NCBI RefSeq assembly: GCF_900186615.1
Contig: NZ_LT896588.1
Span: forward strand, 3,480,311 to 3,544,310
Direction of reading: 5' to 3'
DNA: 64,000 nucleotides
DNA from: Parabacteroides bouchesdurhonensis
GTDB lineage: Bacteria; Bacteroidota; Bacteroidia; Bacteroidales; Tannerellaceae
Shown here: one piece after another, positions 1 through 9,724 of the stretch
Layout: every line of letters starts with the position of its first letter
How positions within the stretch are numbered: the first letter of the stretch is position 1
Notes under the pieces: model-generated
The model's input: only the letters and a program-made list of their open reading frames with translations
What the model was told of the DNA's origin: nothing
The model's database searches: none
Program-made: the position numbers and the translations under genes

Positions 1-431
1 TGTTGCTGACCTCCGGAGAGTGAGTCCACATCACGGTCTTCATAATCTGTCATACCTACCATTTTCAAAGCTTGTTTCACTTTCTTCTCAATAGTAGCAG
101 ACGGCATCTTTTTCAGTTTCAAACCGAAAGCTATATTATTAAATACGTTAAGATGTGGAAAAAGCGCATACTTCTGAAATACAGTATTAACAGGACGCTT
201 ATGAGGAGGCGTCTGGGTTATTTCCATTCCTGCTATAGAGATCTCTCCCTCCGAAGCGGTCTGGAATCCGGCTATCAAACGTAAAAGTGTTGTTTTACCA
301 CAGCCCGAAGGACCTAGAATGGTAACAAACTCACCCTTGCGAACAAACAAATTTACATCATTCAGCACAGCCTTTTCTCCATAATACTTATAGACATGTT
401 CCACGCTGATAATGCAATCGGACTTTTGCAT
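1..431 (-). CDS. potA: Spermidine/putrescine-type ABC transporter ATPase, 5' part only
   Basis: The first 143 codons are present and the gene runs off the left edge. ATG lies at 429-431. In this part I see the Walker A motif GPSGCGKTT (residues 40-48), a Q-loop in [10 protein letters not shown] (about 85-94) and the ABC signature LSGGQQ (about 138-143). The short helical segment between them (FGLKLKKMP...) is typical of the PotA/polyamine import group. The protein would be the cytoplasmic ATPase energising polyamine uptake. The diagnostic C-terminal TOBE domain and the permease genes lie outside the window, so a related MOI-family importer is possible. It is transcribed away from the efflux operon at 635. 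Confidence 0.85.
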   Translation of the reverse strand, partial: MQKSDCIISVEHVYKYYGEKAVLNDVNLFVRKGEFVTILGPSGCGKTTLLRLIAGFQTASEGEISIAGMEITQTPPHKRPVNTVFQKYALFPHLNVFNNIAFGLKLKKMPSATIEKKVKQALKMVGMTDYEDRDVDSLSGGQQ

Positions 432-490
432 AATATATCCCCAAACTATCAAATTAAACAATAAACCGTACGCTTCTCTGAAAAGCGGCA

Positions 491-520
491 CAAAGGTATA
501 TAATTTACAGGATAATCAAA
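491..520 (-). promoter_or_regulatory. Bacteroidetes-type promoter for potA
   Basis: Read on the minus strand, TACCTTTG (491-498) matches the -7 box TAnnTTTG, and TTTG (517-520) sits 18 bp upstream as a -33 box. The expected transcript starts about 50 nt before the potA ATG. No matching box was found on the plus strand for the divergent efflux operon. Confidence 0.5.
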
Positions 521-634
521 CCCTATTCCATATAAAGAGATCGTTTATAACAAAAGTTCATTATAAATGGAATACAAAGCACAAAACAATTCCTTTTTCC
601 AGCTGTTATCAATTAAATCTAAACAAAAAACATT

Positions 635-2044
635 ATGCATATACGTTTACGTACATGGTATTACGCTGTACTTTGTTTTTTAATGTCTCCCCTGGTTTAT
701 GCCCAGAACGGGCAAAAGTATCTTGAACGATCACTGCCGGAGACATGGCAAGAAAGCAGCAACGATTTCCAACAAACATTGCCGATAGATGATCATTGGT
801 GGAAGAATTTTAATGATCCGTTACTCGATTCCCTGATAGCTGTTGCCATACAACAGAATTATTCCGTTCAAATGGCAGCAGACCGTATTGCTATGGCAAA
901 AGCAAATCTTCGTATACAGCAGGGAAGTTATTCTCCTACATTCGGTTTAAATGCCGGATGGAACCGTCAGCAAAGCAGTGGCAATACCAGCTCACTGCCT
1001 CAAACTATTACCCAATATGCGGATGCGACACTGGATATGAACTGGGAAATAGATGTATTCGGCAGTATTCGTAATCGGGTAAAAGCACAAAAAGAAAACT
1101 TTGCAGCTTCTAAGGAAGAATACAATGCAGTAATGGTTTCTTTATGTGCCCAAGTGGCATCAGCATATATCAACATGAGGGAATTGCAACAAGAATTAAA
1201 CGTTGTAAACAAGAACTGTCAATCCCAGCTGGCTGTAGTCAAAATTACCGAAAAAAGGTATGAAACAGGACTTGTGTCCAAACTCGACGTTGCACAGGCT
1301 TTATCAGTCTATTATGATACAAAAGCATCCATACCGATGCTGGAAGCCGGTATTATTCAATATACAAATTCATTAGGAGTATTGATGGGATTATACCCTT
1401 GGGATGTAAAAAAGATAATGCAAACCCAACATCCCCTGCCGGAATACATTGAACCTGTCGGCATCGGTATTCCTGCAAATCTGTTACTTCGTCGTCCGGA
1501 CATTCGTTCCGCCGAACGGCAAGTAAACGCACAAGCCGCTTCATTGGGCGCGTCCAAATCCGACTGGTGGCCGCAGATATTTGTAAAAGGTTCAATCGGG
1601 TTCGCTTCCCACGATATTGACAAGATTGCTAATCACAATAGTCTAACGTACGAGATTGCCCCCACTCTTACCTGGAATTTCTTTCAAGGGAATAAATTAA
1701 GGCAAGCAACCAAACTGGCAAAAGCTCAGTTGGATGAATCCATCCGGCAGTTTAATGAAACGGTATTAACTTCCATACAAGAAGTCGATAATGCAATGAG
1801 TGCTTACAAAAATTCCATTAAACAAATCGTTGCTTTACGTGAAGTCGTCAATCAAGGCAAAGAAACATTAGCACTTTCTCTCGACCTGTACAAACAGGGA
1901 CTTACTCCTTTCCAGAATGTTCTCGATGCCCAACGTTCCCTACTCTCTTATGAGAACGAACTTACTAAAGCCAAAGGAAGTTCATTACTCAGTCTCATTC
2001 AGCTGTATCAGGCATTAGGAGGAGGATGGAATGAAAACAACTGA
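635..2044 (+). CDS. TolC/OprM-type outer-membrane efflux channel
   Basis: A 469-residue outer-membrane factor of an RND tripartite pump. It has an N-terminal hydrophobic signal ending near SPLVYA, and no lipobox cysteine at the usual place, unlike many NodT/OprM proteins. The body shows two outer-membrane-efflux repeats of long helices plus strand segments. Typical motifs include NWEIDVFGSIRNRVKAQ in the first half, LLLRRPDIRSAERQV in the middle and DLYKQGLTPFQNVLDAQRSLL near the end. It would form the trimeric exit duct. It is the first gene of an operon, with the adaptor 41 bp and the pump about 1.2 kb downstream. The substrate cannot be read from sequence. Confidence 0.92.
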   Translation: MHIRLRTWYYAVLCFLMSPLVYAQNGQKYLERSLPETWQESSNDFQQTLPIDDHWWKNFNDPLLDSLIAVAIQQNYSVQMAADRIAMAKANLRIQQGSYSPTFGLNAGWNRQQSSGNTSSLPQTITQYADATLDMNWEIDVFGSIRNRVKAQKENFAASKEEYNAVMVSLCAQVASAYINMRELQQELNVVNKNCQSQLAVVKITEKRYETGLVSKLDVAQALSVYYDTKASIPMLEAGIIQYTNSLGVLMGLYPWDVKKIMQTQHPLPEYIEPVGIGIPANLLLRRPDIRSAERQVNAQAASLGASKSDWWPQIFVKGSIGFASHDIDKIANHNSLTYEIAPTLTWNFFQGNKLRQATKLAKAQLDESIRQFNETVLTSIQEVDNAMSAYKNSIKQIVALREVVNQGKETLALSLDLYKQGLTPFQNVLDAQRSLLSYENELTKAKGSSLLSLIQLYQALGGGWNENN

Positions 2045-2085
2045 CCGTGTGTAACTAATTATTGACAACATAAATACAATGTACA

Positions 2086-3207
2086 ATGAATACATTTATA
2101 AAATATAGCCTTATTACGGTAGTCTTGTTCTTAATGGCTGCTTGTAAAGAAAAAAGCAACCGCCCTGTGGAAATGCCGGCACCCTCCATAAGCGTAGCCC
2201 TTCCCGAAGTCCGTAATATCACATTAACAAAAGATTATCCCGGTTATCTGAGTTCCGAACTTATGGTAAATCTTGTTGCACGTGTAAACGGATATTTACA
2301 GACTTCTTATCTGAAACCCGGACAAAAAGTAAAGAAAGGAGACCTGATATATGTTATAGAACCCGATCTTTACATAGATAACGTACAACAGGCGGAAGCT
2401 GCTGTAAACACAGCCAAAGCCCAGCTACAATACGCCCGCAGTAATTACGAAAGAATGAAAGAGGCTGCCAAAAGTGGAGCAGTAAGCCAAATACAGGTTC
2501 TTCAAGCCGAAGCTACCGTATCCGAAGCCGAAGCATCCGTAAAGAATTCGGAAGCCGAATTAAATACAGCCCAAAAGAACTTGAGTTACTGCTATGTGCG
2601 AGCTCCTTTCGATGGAAAAGTTACGCGTGGTAAATATGATATAGGCAATTATATCAACGGCTCTCTTCAACCGGTAACTTTAGCTACACTCTACAAAGAC
2701 GATCTGATGTATGCCAATTTCAATATTGAAGACAATCAATTCATGAAGATGCTCATGCAAAATGCCCAAAACAACCATGAAGAAGTACGGTTGCCTAAAG
2801 AAGTAACTGTACATCTTGGCAAAGATGGCAAACAAAGCTATACCGGCCGGTTAGACTATTTATCTCCCAACGTAGACTTATCTACAGGAACATTAAATGT
2901 ACGTGCCAATCTGGACAACAAGGAAGGTACTCTAAAAAGCGGACTTTATGTCACTATTACATTACCTTATGCAGAAGAAAAACAAGCCATCCTTGTTCAG
3001 GATGCTTCCATTGGTACCGACCAACTAGGAAAATATCTCTACGTAGTGAATGATTCTAATGTAGTAAAATACCGTCATATCGAACCCGGACAATTAATAG
3101 ACGACACCTTGCGACAAGTTATTAGTGGTATTAAACCAAACGAACGCTATGTTACCACCGCCTTACTGAAAGTACGGGACGGTATGACTATTAAGCCAAT
3201 AAAATAA
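2086..3207 (+). CDS. RND efflux periplasmic adaptor (AcrA/MexA-type lipoprotein)
   Basis: A 373-residue membrane-fusion protein linking the inner-membrane pump to the outer-membrane channel. A lipobox (LMAAC, Cys20) predicts a lipid-anchored periplasmic protein. The order of domains is standard: barrel-sandwich half ([23 protein letters not shown]), an alpha-hairpin rich in Ala/Glu (about residues 100-165), the second lipoyl half ([21 protein letters not shown]), then a beta-barrel and a membrane-proximal domain. The stop lies 7 bp before the pump start, so the two are surely co-transcribed. It resembles the adaptors of HAE1 multidrug pumps rather than metal pumps, as no His/Met-rich segments are seen. 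Confidence 0.93.
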   Translation: MNTFIKYSLITVVLFLMAACKEKSNRPVEMPAPSISVALPEVRNITLTKDYPGYLSSELMVNLVARVNGYLQTSYLKPGQKVKKGDLIYVIEPDLYIDNVQQAEAAVNTAKAQLQYARSNYERMKEAAKSGAVSQIQVLQAEATVSEAEASVKNSEAELNTAQKNLSYCYVRAPFDGKVTRGKYDIGNYINGSLQPVTLATLYKDDLMYANFNIEDNQFMKMLMQNAQNNHEEVRLPKEVTVHLGKDGKQSYTGRLDYLSPNVDLSTGTLNVRANLDNKEGTLKSGLYVTITLPYAEEKQAILVQDASIGTDQLGKYLYVVNDSNVVKYRHIEPGQLIDDTLRQVISGIKPNERYVTTALLKVRDGMTIKPIK

Positions 3208-3214
3208 GAAAGCT

Positions 3215-6200
3215 ATGGTTAAATTCTTTATAAACAGGCCCATATTCGCCACAGTACTTGCTCTGATTATTATAGTAGCCGGATTGGTAACGCTTAATAT
3301 CTTGCCTATTGCGCAATATCCGGAGATAACGCCTCCTACAGTACAAGTATCTGCCGTCTATCCCGGTGCCGATGCAGAAACAGTTGCGCAAACCGTAGGA
3401 TTACCCATCGAACAACAAGTTAACGGAGTAGACGGAATGCTTTATATGAGCTCCACTTCCTCCAGTTCGGGAACTTATTCTTTAACTATTACATTTGACG
3501 TAGGGACAAACATTGACATGGCAACCGTCATGGTACAAAACCGGGTAAGTATTGCCCAAAGCAGCTTGCCCGAAGCCGTCATTGTACAAGGCATTACAAC
3601 ACGGAAACAGTCATCCAACATTGTAATGCTACTCACATTAGGTTCTAAAAATCCTGTATATAACGGGCTATATTTAAGTAATTATGCACAACTGAATCTA
3701 ACGGATGAATTAACCCGTTTGCCTGGGGTTGGTTCTGTTAGCGTAATGGGAGCAGGAGACTATAGTATGCGCATATGGTTAGATCCCAATGCCATGCACA
3801 TCCGGAACCTGACTCCCGAAATGGTTTTTCAAGCAATTTCAACTCAAAACACACAAGTATCCGCCGGTTATGTAGGGCAACCGTTAGCCAATAGTAATGA
3901 TCCGTTTCAATACACATTAACCGTACGCGGACGGCTTACCGATACTGAAGAATTTGGTAATATCATATTACGTACCGACGAAGGTGGGAAAATCCTTCGA
4001 TTGAAAGATGTTGCCCGTATCGAACTGGGCAGTTCTTCTTATAATGTTGTTTCTAAATTAAACGGACATGAGAGTGCCGCCATTGCCATCTATCAACTAC
4101 CGGGGTCAAATTCTTTGGACGTATCTAAAGTTGTAAAGGCAAAGATGAAGCAGCTTGCCACTAACCTACCCGAAGGAGTGGAATATCAGGTTACTCTCGA
4201 TACAACTGATGTAATAGATGCTTCCATACATGAAGTACTCATCACCTTTATGGAAACAACCTTATTGGTTGTATTAGTCATTTTCCTGTTTCTGCAAAAC
4301 TTCCGTGCAGTAATCATTCCATGTATCACAATTCCGGTTTCTTTAATCGGTACGCTGGCTATCATGTCTGCGCTCGGATTCTCCATCAACACACTTACAT
4401 TATTTGGCCTTATCCTTGCCATCGCTATTGTGGTAGATGATGCGATAGTCGTGGTGGAAAACTCCACGCGTTTATTAGATACAGGTAAATACACTACACG
4501 CGAAGCCGTCACGGCAGCCATGCGTGAAATTACCGGTCCTATCATTGGTGTAGTTCTTGTTTTACTTGCCGTATTTGTTCCTACGACATTTATCAGTGGC
4601 ATATCCGGACAGCTTTACAAGCAATTTGCTTTGACTATTGCTGCAGCAACAGTATTAAGCGGCATAAACTCACTAACTCTAACGCCAGCTCTTTGCGCCT
4701 TGTTCCTTCAACCCGGCAAAGAATCCAAATTCTTTCTGTTTAAGGGATTTAATAAGCTGTTTAATAAGACACAGAATTTATACGACAACATTGTAGGTCA
4801 TTTACTAAAAAACCAAGCTGTTGCACTATTGGTATATGCAGCAATTACCGTAATAGCCATACTCATGTTCATGCGCTGGCCTACCAGCTTCATTCCGGAA
4901 GAAGATGACGGATACTTTCTTGTCGTTTCCCAATTACCTCCGGCTGCCAGTTTAAACCGGACAGAAGCTGTAGCTCGGAAAGTAGACAAGATATTAAGCC
5001 AATATCCGGAAATCAAATCATATGTAAGCGTAAGCGGATTTTCTATCATGGGAGGTGGTGAGCAACCTAATGCAGGCACTTATTTCGTGATCCTCAAGAA
5101 CTGGAAAGAACGCAAAGGCAAGGCACATACAGCACAGGCCATTGTAAACCGTTTTAATATAGAAGCATCCGGCATACAGGAAGCACAGATATTCGGCATG
5201 GTTCCTCCTGCTATTCCGGGGCTCGGTGCATCCGGAGGTTTGCAATTACAATTGGAAGACCGGAGAAACCTAGGTCCTACTGAAATGCAAAATGCTATTG
5301 AAACATTGCTGGAACATTATCACGAAAAGCCTCAACTGCTCAATCTGTCATGTATGTATCAAGCCAATGTCCCTCAATACCAATTGAACATAGACCGTGA
5401 TAAAGTTCAGTTCCTGGGATTGGAATTAAGTAGTGTCTTCTCCACACTGAGCTATTATATGGGAGCTGCTTATGTAAACGACTTTGTTAAGTTCGGGCAC
5501 ATTTACCAAGTTAAGATAGAAGCGAACGACCAATCGCAAAAAGTAATAGATGACGTGTTACAACTAAGTCTCGAAAACAATTCGGGGAATATGGTACCTT
5601 TCTCCGCTTTTACACAGGTAGAAGAACAACTGGGATTGAATCAGATAAACTTATATAATATGTACTCGTCGGCATCTATTACCTGTACAGTCAATCCTAA
5701 ATACAGCTCCAACGAAGGCATCAAAGCTATGGAAGAATTAATTCAAGAATACTTGGGTGACAATTTCGGATACGAATGGACTTCGGTAGCTTATCAGGAA
5801 ACTCAGGCAGGTTCAACAACCAGTACTATTTTTATTATGGCGTTGTTGGTAGCCTTTCTTGTACTTGCCGCCCAATATGAAAGCTGGACAAGCCCGGTTG
5901 CTGCAATTATGGGATTACCCATCGCATTACTGGGCGCCGTATTAGGCTGTTTCGTTATGGGAGTTCCTATAAGCATCTATACGCAAATCGGTATTATCTT
6001 ACTGATTGCCCTTTCAGCTAAAAACGGTATCCTTATCGTTGAGTTCGCAAGAGATTTCCATGCACAAGGCAATTCCATACGCGAATCATCGTTAGAAGCA
6101 GGACATACGCGGTTGCGTCCTATCTTAATGACCTCTTTTGCATTTGTACTTGGAGTTATGCCTTTATTGTTTGCCACCGGAGCAGGAGCGGCCAGTCGTA

Positions 6201-6331
6201 TAGCTTTAGGTGCAGCTGTTGTATTCGGTATGGCTATCAACACAATATTTGCGACCGCCTTTATTCCGAATTTTTATGAATTAATGCAAACCATACAGGA
6301 AAAATGGTTGAATAAAGGAAAGAAAAAATAA
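3215..6331 (+). CDS. RND multidrug efflux pump, HAE1/AcrB-type
   Basis: A 1038-residue inner-membrane proton-drug antiporter, full length for the AcrB family. The N-terminus [19 protein letters not shown] is the classical first transmembrane helix. The proton-relay pair Asp408-Asp409 is intact in [12 protein letters not shown], and the partner lysine is present in [15 protein letters not shown] in the second half. Two six-helix halves flank large periplasmic loops. With the two upstream genes it forms a complete channel-adaptor-pump set, though the channel comes first in the operon instead of last. No linked TetR or other repressor gene is seen. No clear terminator follows the gene. Confidence 0.95.
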   Translation: MVKFFINRPIFATVLALIIIVAGLVTLNILPIAQYPEITPPTVQVSAVYPGADAETVAQTVGLPIEQQVNGVDGMLYMSSTSSSSGTYSLTITFDVGTNIDMATVMVQNRVSIAQSSLPEAVIVQGITTRKQSSNIVMLLTLGSKNPVYNGLYLSNYAQLNLTDELTRLPGVGSVSVMGAGDYSMRIWLDPNAMHIRNLTPEMVFQAISTQNTQVSAGYVGQPLANSNDPFQYTLTVRGRLTDTEEFGNIILRTDEGGKILRLKDVARIELGSSSYNVVSKLNGHESAAIAIYQLPGSNSLDVSKVVKAKMKQLATNLPEGVEYQVTLDTTDVIDASIHEVLITFMETTLLVVLVIFLFLQNFRAVIIPCITIPVSLIGTLAIMSALGFSINTLTLFGLILAIAIVVDDAIVVVENSTRLLDTGKYTTREAVTAAMREITGPIIGVVLVLLAVFVPTTFISGISGQLYKQFALTIAAATVLSGINSLTLTPALCALFLQPGKESKFFLFKGFNKLFNKTQNLYDNIVGHLLKNQAVALLVYAAITVIAILMFMRWPTSFIPEEDDGYFLVVSQLPPAASLNRTEAVARKVDKILSQYPEIKSYVSVSGFSIMGGGEQPNAGTYFVILKNWKERKGKAHTAQAIVNRFNIEASGIQEAQIFGMVPPAIPGLGASGGLQLQLEDRRNLGPTEMQNAIETLLEHYHEKPQLLNLSCMYQANVPQYQLNIDRDKVQFLGLELSSVFSTLSYYMGAAYVNDFVKFGHIYQVKIEANDQSQKVIDDVLQLSLENNSGNMVPFSAFTQVEEQLGLNQINLYNMYSSASITCTVNPKYSSNEGIKAMEELIQEYLGDNFGYEWTSVAYQETQAGSTTSTIFIMALLVAFLVLAAQYESWTSPVAAIMGLPIALLGAVLGCFVMGVPISIYTQIGIILLIALSAKNGILIVEFARDFHAQGNSIRESSLEAGHTRLRPILMTSFAFVLGVMPLLFATGAGAASRIALGAAVVFGMAINTIFATAFIPNFYELMQTIQEKWLNKGKKK

Positions 6332-6429
6332 ATGATTGAATTATGATAGCAAAACTTAAAATAACTTGACAAAAAGAAATATGACAGTAATTTTATAGGC
6401 CATCTTATTCTTATTTCAAATACAATCAT

Positions 6430-6437
6430 TATGTTTG
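6430..6437 (+). promoter_or_regulatory. -7 box upstream of the PagL-like gene
   Basis: TATGTTTG matches TAnnTTTG about 60 bp before the proposed start at 6497. No convincing -33 TTTG is found at the usual spacing. It suggests that the gene has its own promoter and does not depend only on read-through from the efflux operon. Confidence 0.35.
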
Positions 6438-6496
6438 TAAATAATTTGGATTCCAGCTTTGGATATATCAACAAATAACAAGGATCAGTGAGGCGT

Positions 6497-7750
6497 ATGA
6501 AATTCAAAATGAAGATGTTGAAAGTTCTGATTATTTTAGCAGTAATATCTTTTATACCCAATGTTTCCTTTGCGGATGGAGAAAAGAACAACAAAGCGGA
6601 AACAAATACGGATACGATACCTTTATCCCGCCGCTTTATCCACAGGTTAGGAATAGAGGGACGTCCTACATATATTATACCGACCCATTCATTCTTCCGA
6701 GGAGATAATTATTTTGAAAAACCTCTCAGAAACGCCTACTCAGCCCATTTGAAATATTCATTCCAATTTGCTCCGGATACATATGCCGACCATATATATA
6801 GAGGTGTCTATCAAGGCATAGGGCTGGCCTATTATAATTTCGGAGACAGACATGAATTAGGTAATCCGTTTGCTTTTTACCTATTTCAGGGAGCACGCAT
6901 AGCACAGCTTACTCCTCGCTTATCTATTAATTACGAATGGAATTTCGGAGCGTCGGCAGGATGGACTCCTTATGATTATGATTACAACAACTACAACAAA
7001 GTAATCGGTTCAAGAATAAATGCTTATCTCGACGTTAACTTCCATTTTAAATGGATGTTGTCAAAGCTATTCGACTTTACGGCAGGCGTCGACCTGTCTC
7101 ATTTCTCTAACGGAAACACAAAATACCCCAACGGAGGATTAAATACGGCAGGTTTACGGGTCGGATTGGTTTACAACTTCAACAGAAAGGATAATTATCT
7201 TTCGCAACAAATGTTTCAACCTGTCATTCCCGAATTTCCCCGCCATATTAGCTATGACATGGTATTATTCGGTTCATGGCGACGGAAAGGAGTTGCATTC
7301 GGAGACCAACAAGTAGCTGCACCGGGAGCTTATACGGTAGTAGGATTTAATTTCTCACCTATGTACAACTTCGGATATAAGTTCCGTGCCGGCGTATCTT
7401 TAGACGGTGTCTACGACGGCAGTGCCAATATTTATACGGAAGATTATATTGTTGGTACGGAACAGCCATTTTATAAACCTCCGCTTAAAAACCAACTGGC
7501 ATTGGGACTTTCGGGACGAATAGAATACGTGATGCCCTACTTCACCGTCAATGTCGGTATAGGGGCAAACGTTCTGCACGGCGGCGGCGATCTTAAAGGG
7601 CTTTACCAGGTACTTGCCCTCAAAGTAGAACTGACCCGGAGTTCATTCCTTCATATTGGTTATAACCTTCAAAATTTCCATACGCCCAACTACCTGATGC
7701 TGGGTATTGGTTATCGTTTCCACAACAAGTATCCGCTTTTCCACCGTTAA
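6497..7750 (+). CDS. PagL/acyloxyacyl-hydrolase-like outer-membrane barrel
   Basis: About 417 residues with a signal peptide (IILAVISFIPNVSFA) followed by a strand-rich, aromatic-rich sequence typical of an outer-membrane barrel. The segment DLSHFSNGNTKYPNGG resembles the His-x-Ser-Asn active-site region of PagL-type lipid A 3-O-deacylases, and Bacteroidetes relatives are often named acyloxyacyl hydrolase. It would remodel lipid A at the outer leaflet. That role is inferred from the motif, and the protein is much longer than PagL, with extra strands after residue 230. The reading frame opens with a GTG at 6488, but the ATG at 6497 or 6509 is the more likely start. It follows the efflux operon on the same strand. 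Confidence 0.65.
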   Translation: MKFKMKMLKVLIILAVISFIPNVSFADGEKNNKAETNTDTIPLSRRFIHRLGIEGRPTYIIPTHSFFRGDNYFEKPLRNAYSAHLKYSFQFAPDTYADHIYRGVYQGIGLAYYNFGDRHELGNPFAFYLFQGARIAQLTPRLSINYEWNFGASAGWTPYDYDYNNYNKVIGSRINAYLDVNFHFKWMLSKLFDFTAGVDLSHFSNGNTKYPNGGLNTAGLRVGLVYNFNRKDNYLSQQMFQPVIPEFPRHISYDMVLFGSWRRKGVAFGDQQVAAPGAYTVVGFNFSPMYNFGYKFRAGVSLDGVYDGSANIYTEDYIVGTEQPFYKPPLKNQLALGLSGRIEYVMPYFTVNVGIGANVLHGGGDLKGLYQVLALKVELTRSSFLHIGYNLQNFHTPNYLMLGIGYRFHNKYPLFHR

Positions 7751-7903
7751 TGGAAATATTCGCGTATGCGCTATCAATTAATGCGCGTAATCTAAAAACC
7801 GAATGTTTTCAGGAAGATTATCCATGATCTTTTGAACCTAAACCGATGTATATAAGATGAAAGATATAAGATTTTAACCCGAAAATGCCGGACTATTAAT
7901 CAG

Positions 7904-7990
7904 ATCACAACCGTGATCTATATAAATCACTTCTGTGATCTGATTGGATCACCATTGTGATCTATATGAATCACAGCTGTGATCCGATCA
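7904..7990. repeat. Dyad-repeat array, GATCAC-N4-GTGATC family, four units
   Basis: Four 16-bp dyads start at 7904, 7925, 7947 and 7969 (period 21-22 bp). Each has the form rATCAC-N4-GTGATC with a variable four-base centre (AACC, TTCT, CATT, AGCT), and a half-unit follows at 7986. Spacers are 5-6 bp. It lies in the 428-bp gap after the PagL-like gene. The rest of that gap is AT-rich, with no reading frame I can support before 8179. Confidence 0.85.
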
Positions 7991-8143
7991 GTTATAAAGG
8001 AAAACAGCATTAAATATCCATTACATCTACAATAATAATATCTCAATTAAGGGTTAGAAGCTCATTTTTTATCATATATCAAGAAATCACATTACAATTG
8101 CATTAAATTGCTTTTTGAGAGTACAACGTATTTAGATAGCACG

Positions 8144-8151
8144 TATATTTG
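8144..8151 (+). promoter_or_regulatory. -7 box for the micro-ORF locus
   Basis: TATATTTG matches TAnnTTTG. A TTTG at 8114-8117 lies 26 bp upstream, longer than the usual 19-23. Transcription from here would begin near 8158, about 20 nt before the first micro-ORF. Confidence 0.4.
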
Positions 8152-8178
8152 TGCTGTAAAACATAATTATTAGGCATT

Positions 8179-8259
8179 ATGGTAAAAAGATTGTTTAGAC
8201 GTTACGTTAAATTACTGGGGATTCAGCCCTGGACTATCTTGGTTTTACGCGCTTGGTAA
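8179..8259 (+). CDS. Micro-ORF 1: 26-residue basic-hydrophobic peptide
   Basis: ATG at 8179 and TAA at 8257-8259 give 26 residues. The N-terminal half is strongly basic (MVKRLFRRYVK) and the C-terminal half is hydrophobic with Trp (GIQPWTILVLRAW). A TAnnTTTG box lies just upstream. The last eight codons form one arm of a perfect 13-bp hairpin whose other arm begins at the stop codon. I do not recognise the peptide. It could be a leader peptide, a membrane-active toxin-like peptide or a chance frame. Translation is not proven. Confidence 0.35.
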   Translation: MVKRLFRRYVKLLGIQPWTILVLRAW

Positions 8260-8269
8260 AACCAAGATA
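8235..8269 (+). terminator. 13-bp perfect hairpin across the micro-ORF 1 stop codon
   Basis: TATCTTGGTTTTA (8235-8247) pairs perfectly with 8257-8269 around a 9-nt loop. The tail TTTAAAA is only weakly U-rich, so it could be an attenuator or an RNA-stability element instead of a simple terminator. Confidence 0.55.
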
Positions 8270-8294
8270 TTTAAAATGAATTATTGGGTATTTT

Positions 8295-8360
8295 GGAATT
8301 TGAACAGGTATTTTAGGTTTAGGTTATGATTTAGGTTTTCAATTTTAGTCTTCAAATTCC
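8295..8360 (+). other. C-poor leader enclosed by a 10-bp inverted repeat
   Basis: GGAATTTGAA (8295-8304) is the exact reverse complement of 8351-8360. Between them is a T/G-rich, almost C-free tract containing TTTTAGGTTTAGG-like runs (8311-8340). It lies between the two micro-ORFs and could fold as a structured RNA region. Confidence 0.45.
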
Positions 8361-8430
8361 AACTATTAGGTTATCAATTTAGTGTGGTTGCACACAGAAC
8401 ATTATTTATTAATTTAAAAGACAAAGCGCT

Positions 8431-8529
8431 ATGAAAAGTTTATTTAAACATTTCTGGACAAGTTGCTTGGCATGCCTTGCTCTTGTTGGTCAGTCTGAGT
8501 TAGTTAAATGGGGTTACAATAAAAAATAA
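8431..8529 (+). CDS. Micro-ORF 2: 32-residue hydrophobic peptide
   Basis: ATG at 8431 and TAA at 8527-8529 give 32 residues. The sequence begins MKSLFKHFWTSCLACLALVG, a short basic head followed by a possible single membrane-spanning or signal-like segment with two cysteines, and ends in a polar tail rich in Lys and Asn. A purine-rich stretch (AAAAGACAAAG) precedes the ATG. Its 3' end overlaps a terminator-like hairpin. I recognise no family. Its shape resembles small membrane peptides such as type I toxins, but that is only a resemblance. Confidence 0.4.
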   Translation: MKSLFKHFWTSCLACLALVGQSELVKWGYNKK

Positions 8530-8539
8530 TACCCCATTT
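8506..8539 (+). terminator. Hairpin overlapping the micro-ORF 2 stop
   Basis: AAATGGGGT (8506-8514) pairs with ACCCCATTT (8531-8539), followed by CTTTAATTTG. The stop codon of micro-ORF 2 lies in the loop, the second case in 300 bp of a hairpin built over a stop codon. Confidence 0.55.
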
Positions 8540-8575
8540 CTTTAATTTGAATTTTATTCATTCCACTTTAATAGT

Positions 8576-8613
8576 AAAAGGGTGCACCTCATAGTAGAGG
8601 CACACCCTTTTTT
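8576..8613. terminator. Bidirectional terminator
   Basis: AAAAGGGTG...CTC (8576-8590) pairs with GAG...CACCCTTTT (8597-8613). A-runs and T-runs flank both sides, so it can end both the plus-strand micro-ORF transcript and the minus-strand peptidase transcript. Confidence 0.8.
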
Positions 8614-8635
8614 AGTAGGATCATATCAATTATTA

Positions 8636-9634
8636 TCAAAATTTCTTTTCATTGGCCATATTCCACATATTAAGGAAAGAGGCTTTTGTTATGTTTACCA
8701 GTTTATCCCAATTAATTTTATCGGCTTCATCACTGGGTAAATGATAGTCGGGATGGCCGTCTGTATGATACCATATAATAGGAACGCCCAACTTAGCAAA
8801 AGAACCATTGTCACTGCCTCCAACCGGATTGTCCCATGGCCGATAATCCGGATCCAAATTCAAATTATATCGTTTTATATCCTCCTTCAGCCATTTGCCA
8901 AATACCGGATGCGATTCCGTATAGAAATACACCACATGATTCGGCCTGTCTTCTATATGATTACGGCCAATCATATCAAAATTCAAGTATCCTCTTACTT
9001 TATCCATTTCAGGAAAAGACTGGACAAAAGCTTTAGAACCAAGTAATCCTTTCTCTTCTCCATCCCAAAATGCAAATACCACTGTTTTTTCCGGTTGTTC
9101 GCCCGAAGCAAGGAAAGCCCGGGCAATCTGCAATACGGCGGAAACGCCGGAAGCATTATCGTCCGCACCATTATATATCTGATCACCATCCAGCATCGGA
9201 TCAATACCCAAATGATCATAATGGGCACCAACAATAACATATTCATCCGGATTCTTTCCTTCTATCTTTCCGAGTATATTATTCAATGATAATTTCTGAT
9301 GCACTGTATTCCTTAATTCGGCTATGGAGTCAGGATGAACTTGCCAACGGCCTTTTTTCTGCCTCTCTAACCGATAGGCTTCAAAAGGATAATAATAGGA
9401 ATCGCCCAATGGCTCTATACCCATCGACTTTAAGTTAGCAACAATATATTCGCCGGCTATTCGTCCACCATGGAAACCAGCCTCACGTCCTTGTAATTCA
9501 TCACTCGCCAGAAATCCGACATGGGCTTCTGCCGTAGCTTGATTAATTATATCCAAACCTTTTTGTTGGGGAGATTGTGCCCAAAGAGGAGCACTTAAAA
9601 GCAATGACACTAAAAGATATCCTGTTTTCTTCAT
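8636..9634 (-). CDS. M28-family zinc aminopeptidase, secreted
   Basis: A 332-residue metallopeptidase with a signal peptide ending near APLWAQ. The M28 zinc ligands are visible: His138 in AHYDHLG, bridging Asp158 in NGADDNASG, Glu193/194 in DGEE (catalytic base and ligand), Asp220 in NFDMIG and a C-terminal His in WYHTDGHPDYH. It should remove N-terminal residues from peptides in the periplasm or outside the cell. The open frame extends upstream to 9790, but the -7 box at 9684-9691 lies inside that extension and the signal peptide begins at 9634, so 9634 is the start chosen. It is monocistronic and ends at the bidirectional terminator. Confidence 0.92.
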   Translation of the reverse strand: MKKTGYLLVSLLLSAPLWAQSPQQKGLDIINQATAEAHVGFLASDELQGREAGFHGGRIAGEYIVANLKSMGIEPLGDSYYYPFEAYRLERQKKGRWQVHPDSIAELRNTVHQKLSLNNILGKIEGKNPDEYVIVGAHYDHLGIDPMLDGDQIYNGADDNASGVSAVLQIARAFLASGEQPEKTVVFAFWDGEEKGLLGSKAFVQSFPEMDKVRGYLNFDMIGRNHIEDRPNHVVYFYTESHPVFGKWLKEDIKRYNLNLDPDYRPWDNPVGGSDNGSFAKLGVPIIWYHTDGHPDYHLPSDEADKINWDKLVNITKASFLNMWNMANEKKF

Positions 9635-9683
9635 CTTATCACATTTATATTCATTATCCAGAAATAGTTTCAGCTTATTGCTA

Positions 9684-9691
9684 CAAAGATA
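9684..9691 (-). promoter_or_regulatory. -7 box for the M28 peptidase
   Basis: TATCTTTG on the minus strand, 50 bp before the start at 9634. It helps decide the start because it excludes the longer upstream open frame. Confidence 0.5.
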
Positions 9692-9724
9692 AAAGTTTAA
9701 ATGAAAACAAGAAGGCCGTAAAAT

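Noticed and set aside
412-726. A 104-codon plus-strand frame overlapping potA and the first efflux gene
   Set aside because: It crosses the potA 5' end and overlaps the start of the TolC-like gene out of frame. No motif or signal.
8302-8340. Telomere-like TTTAGG motifs
   Set aside because: Only a few irregular copies occur inside a short bacterial leader; there is no sign of a linear end or resolution site.
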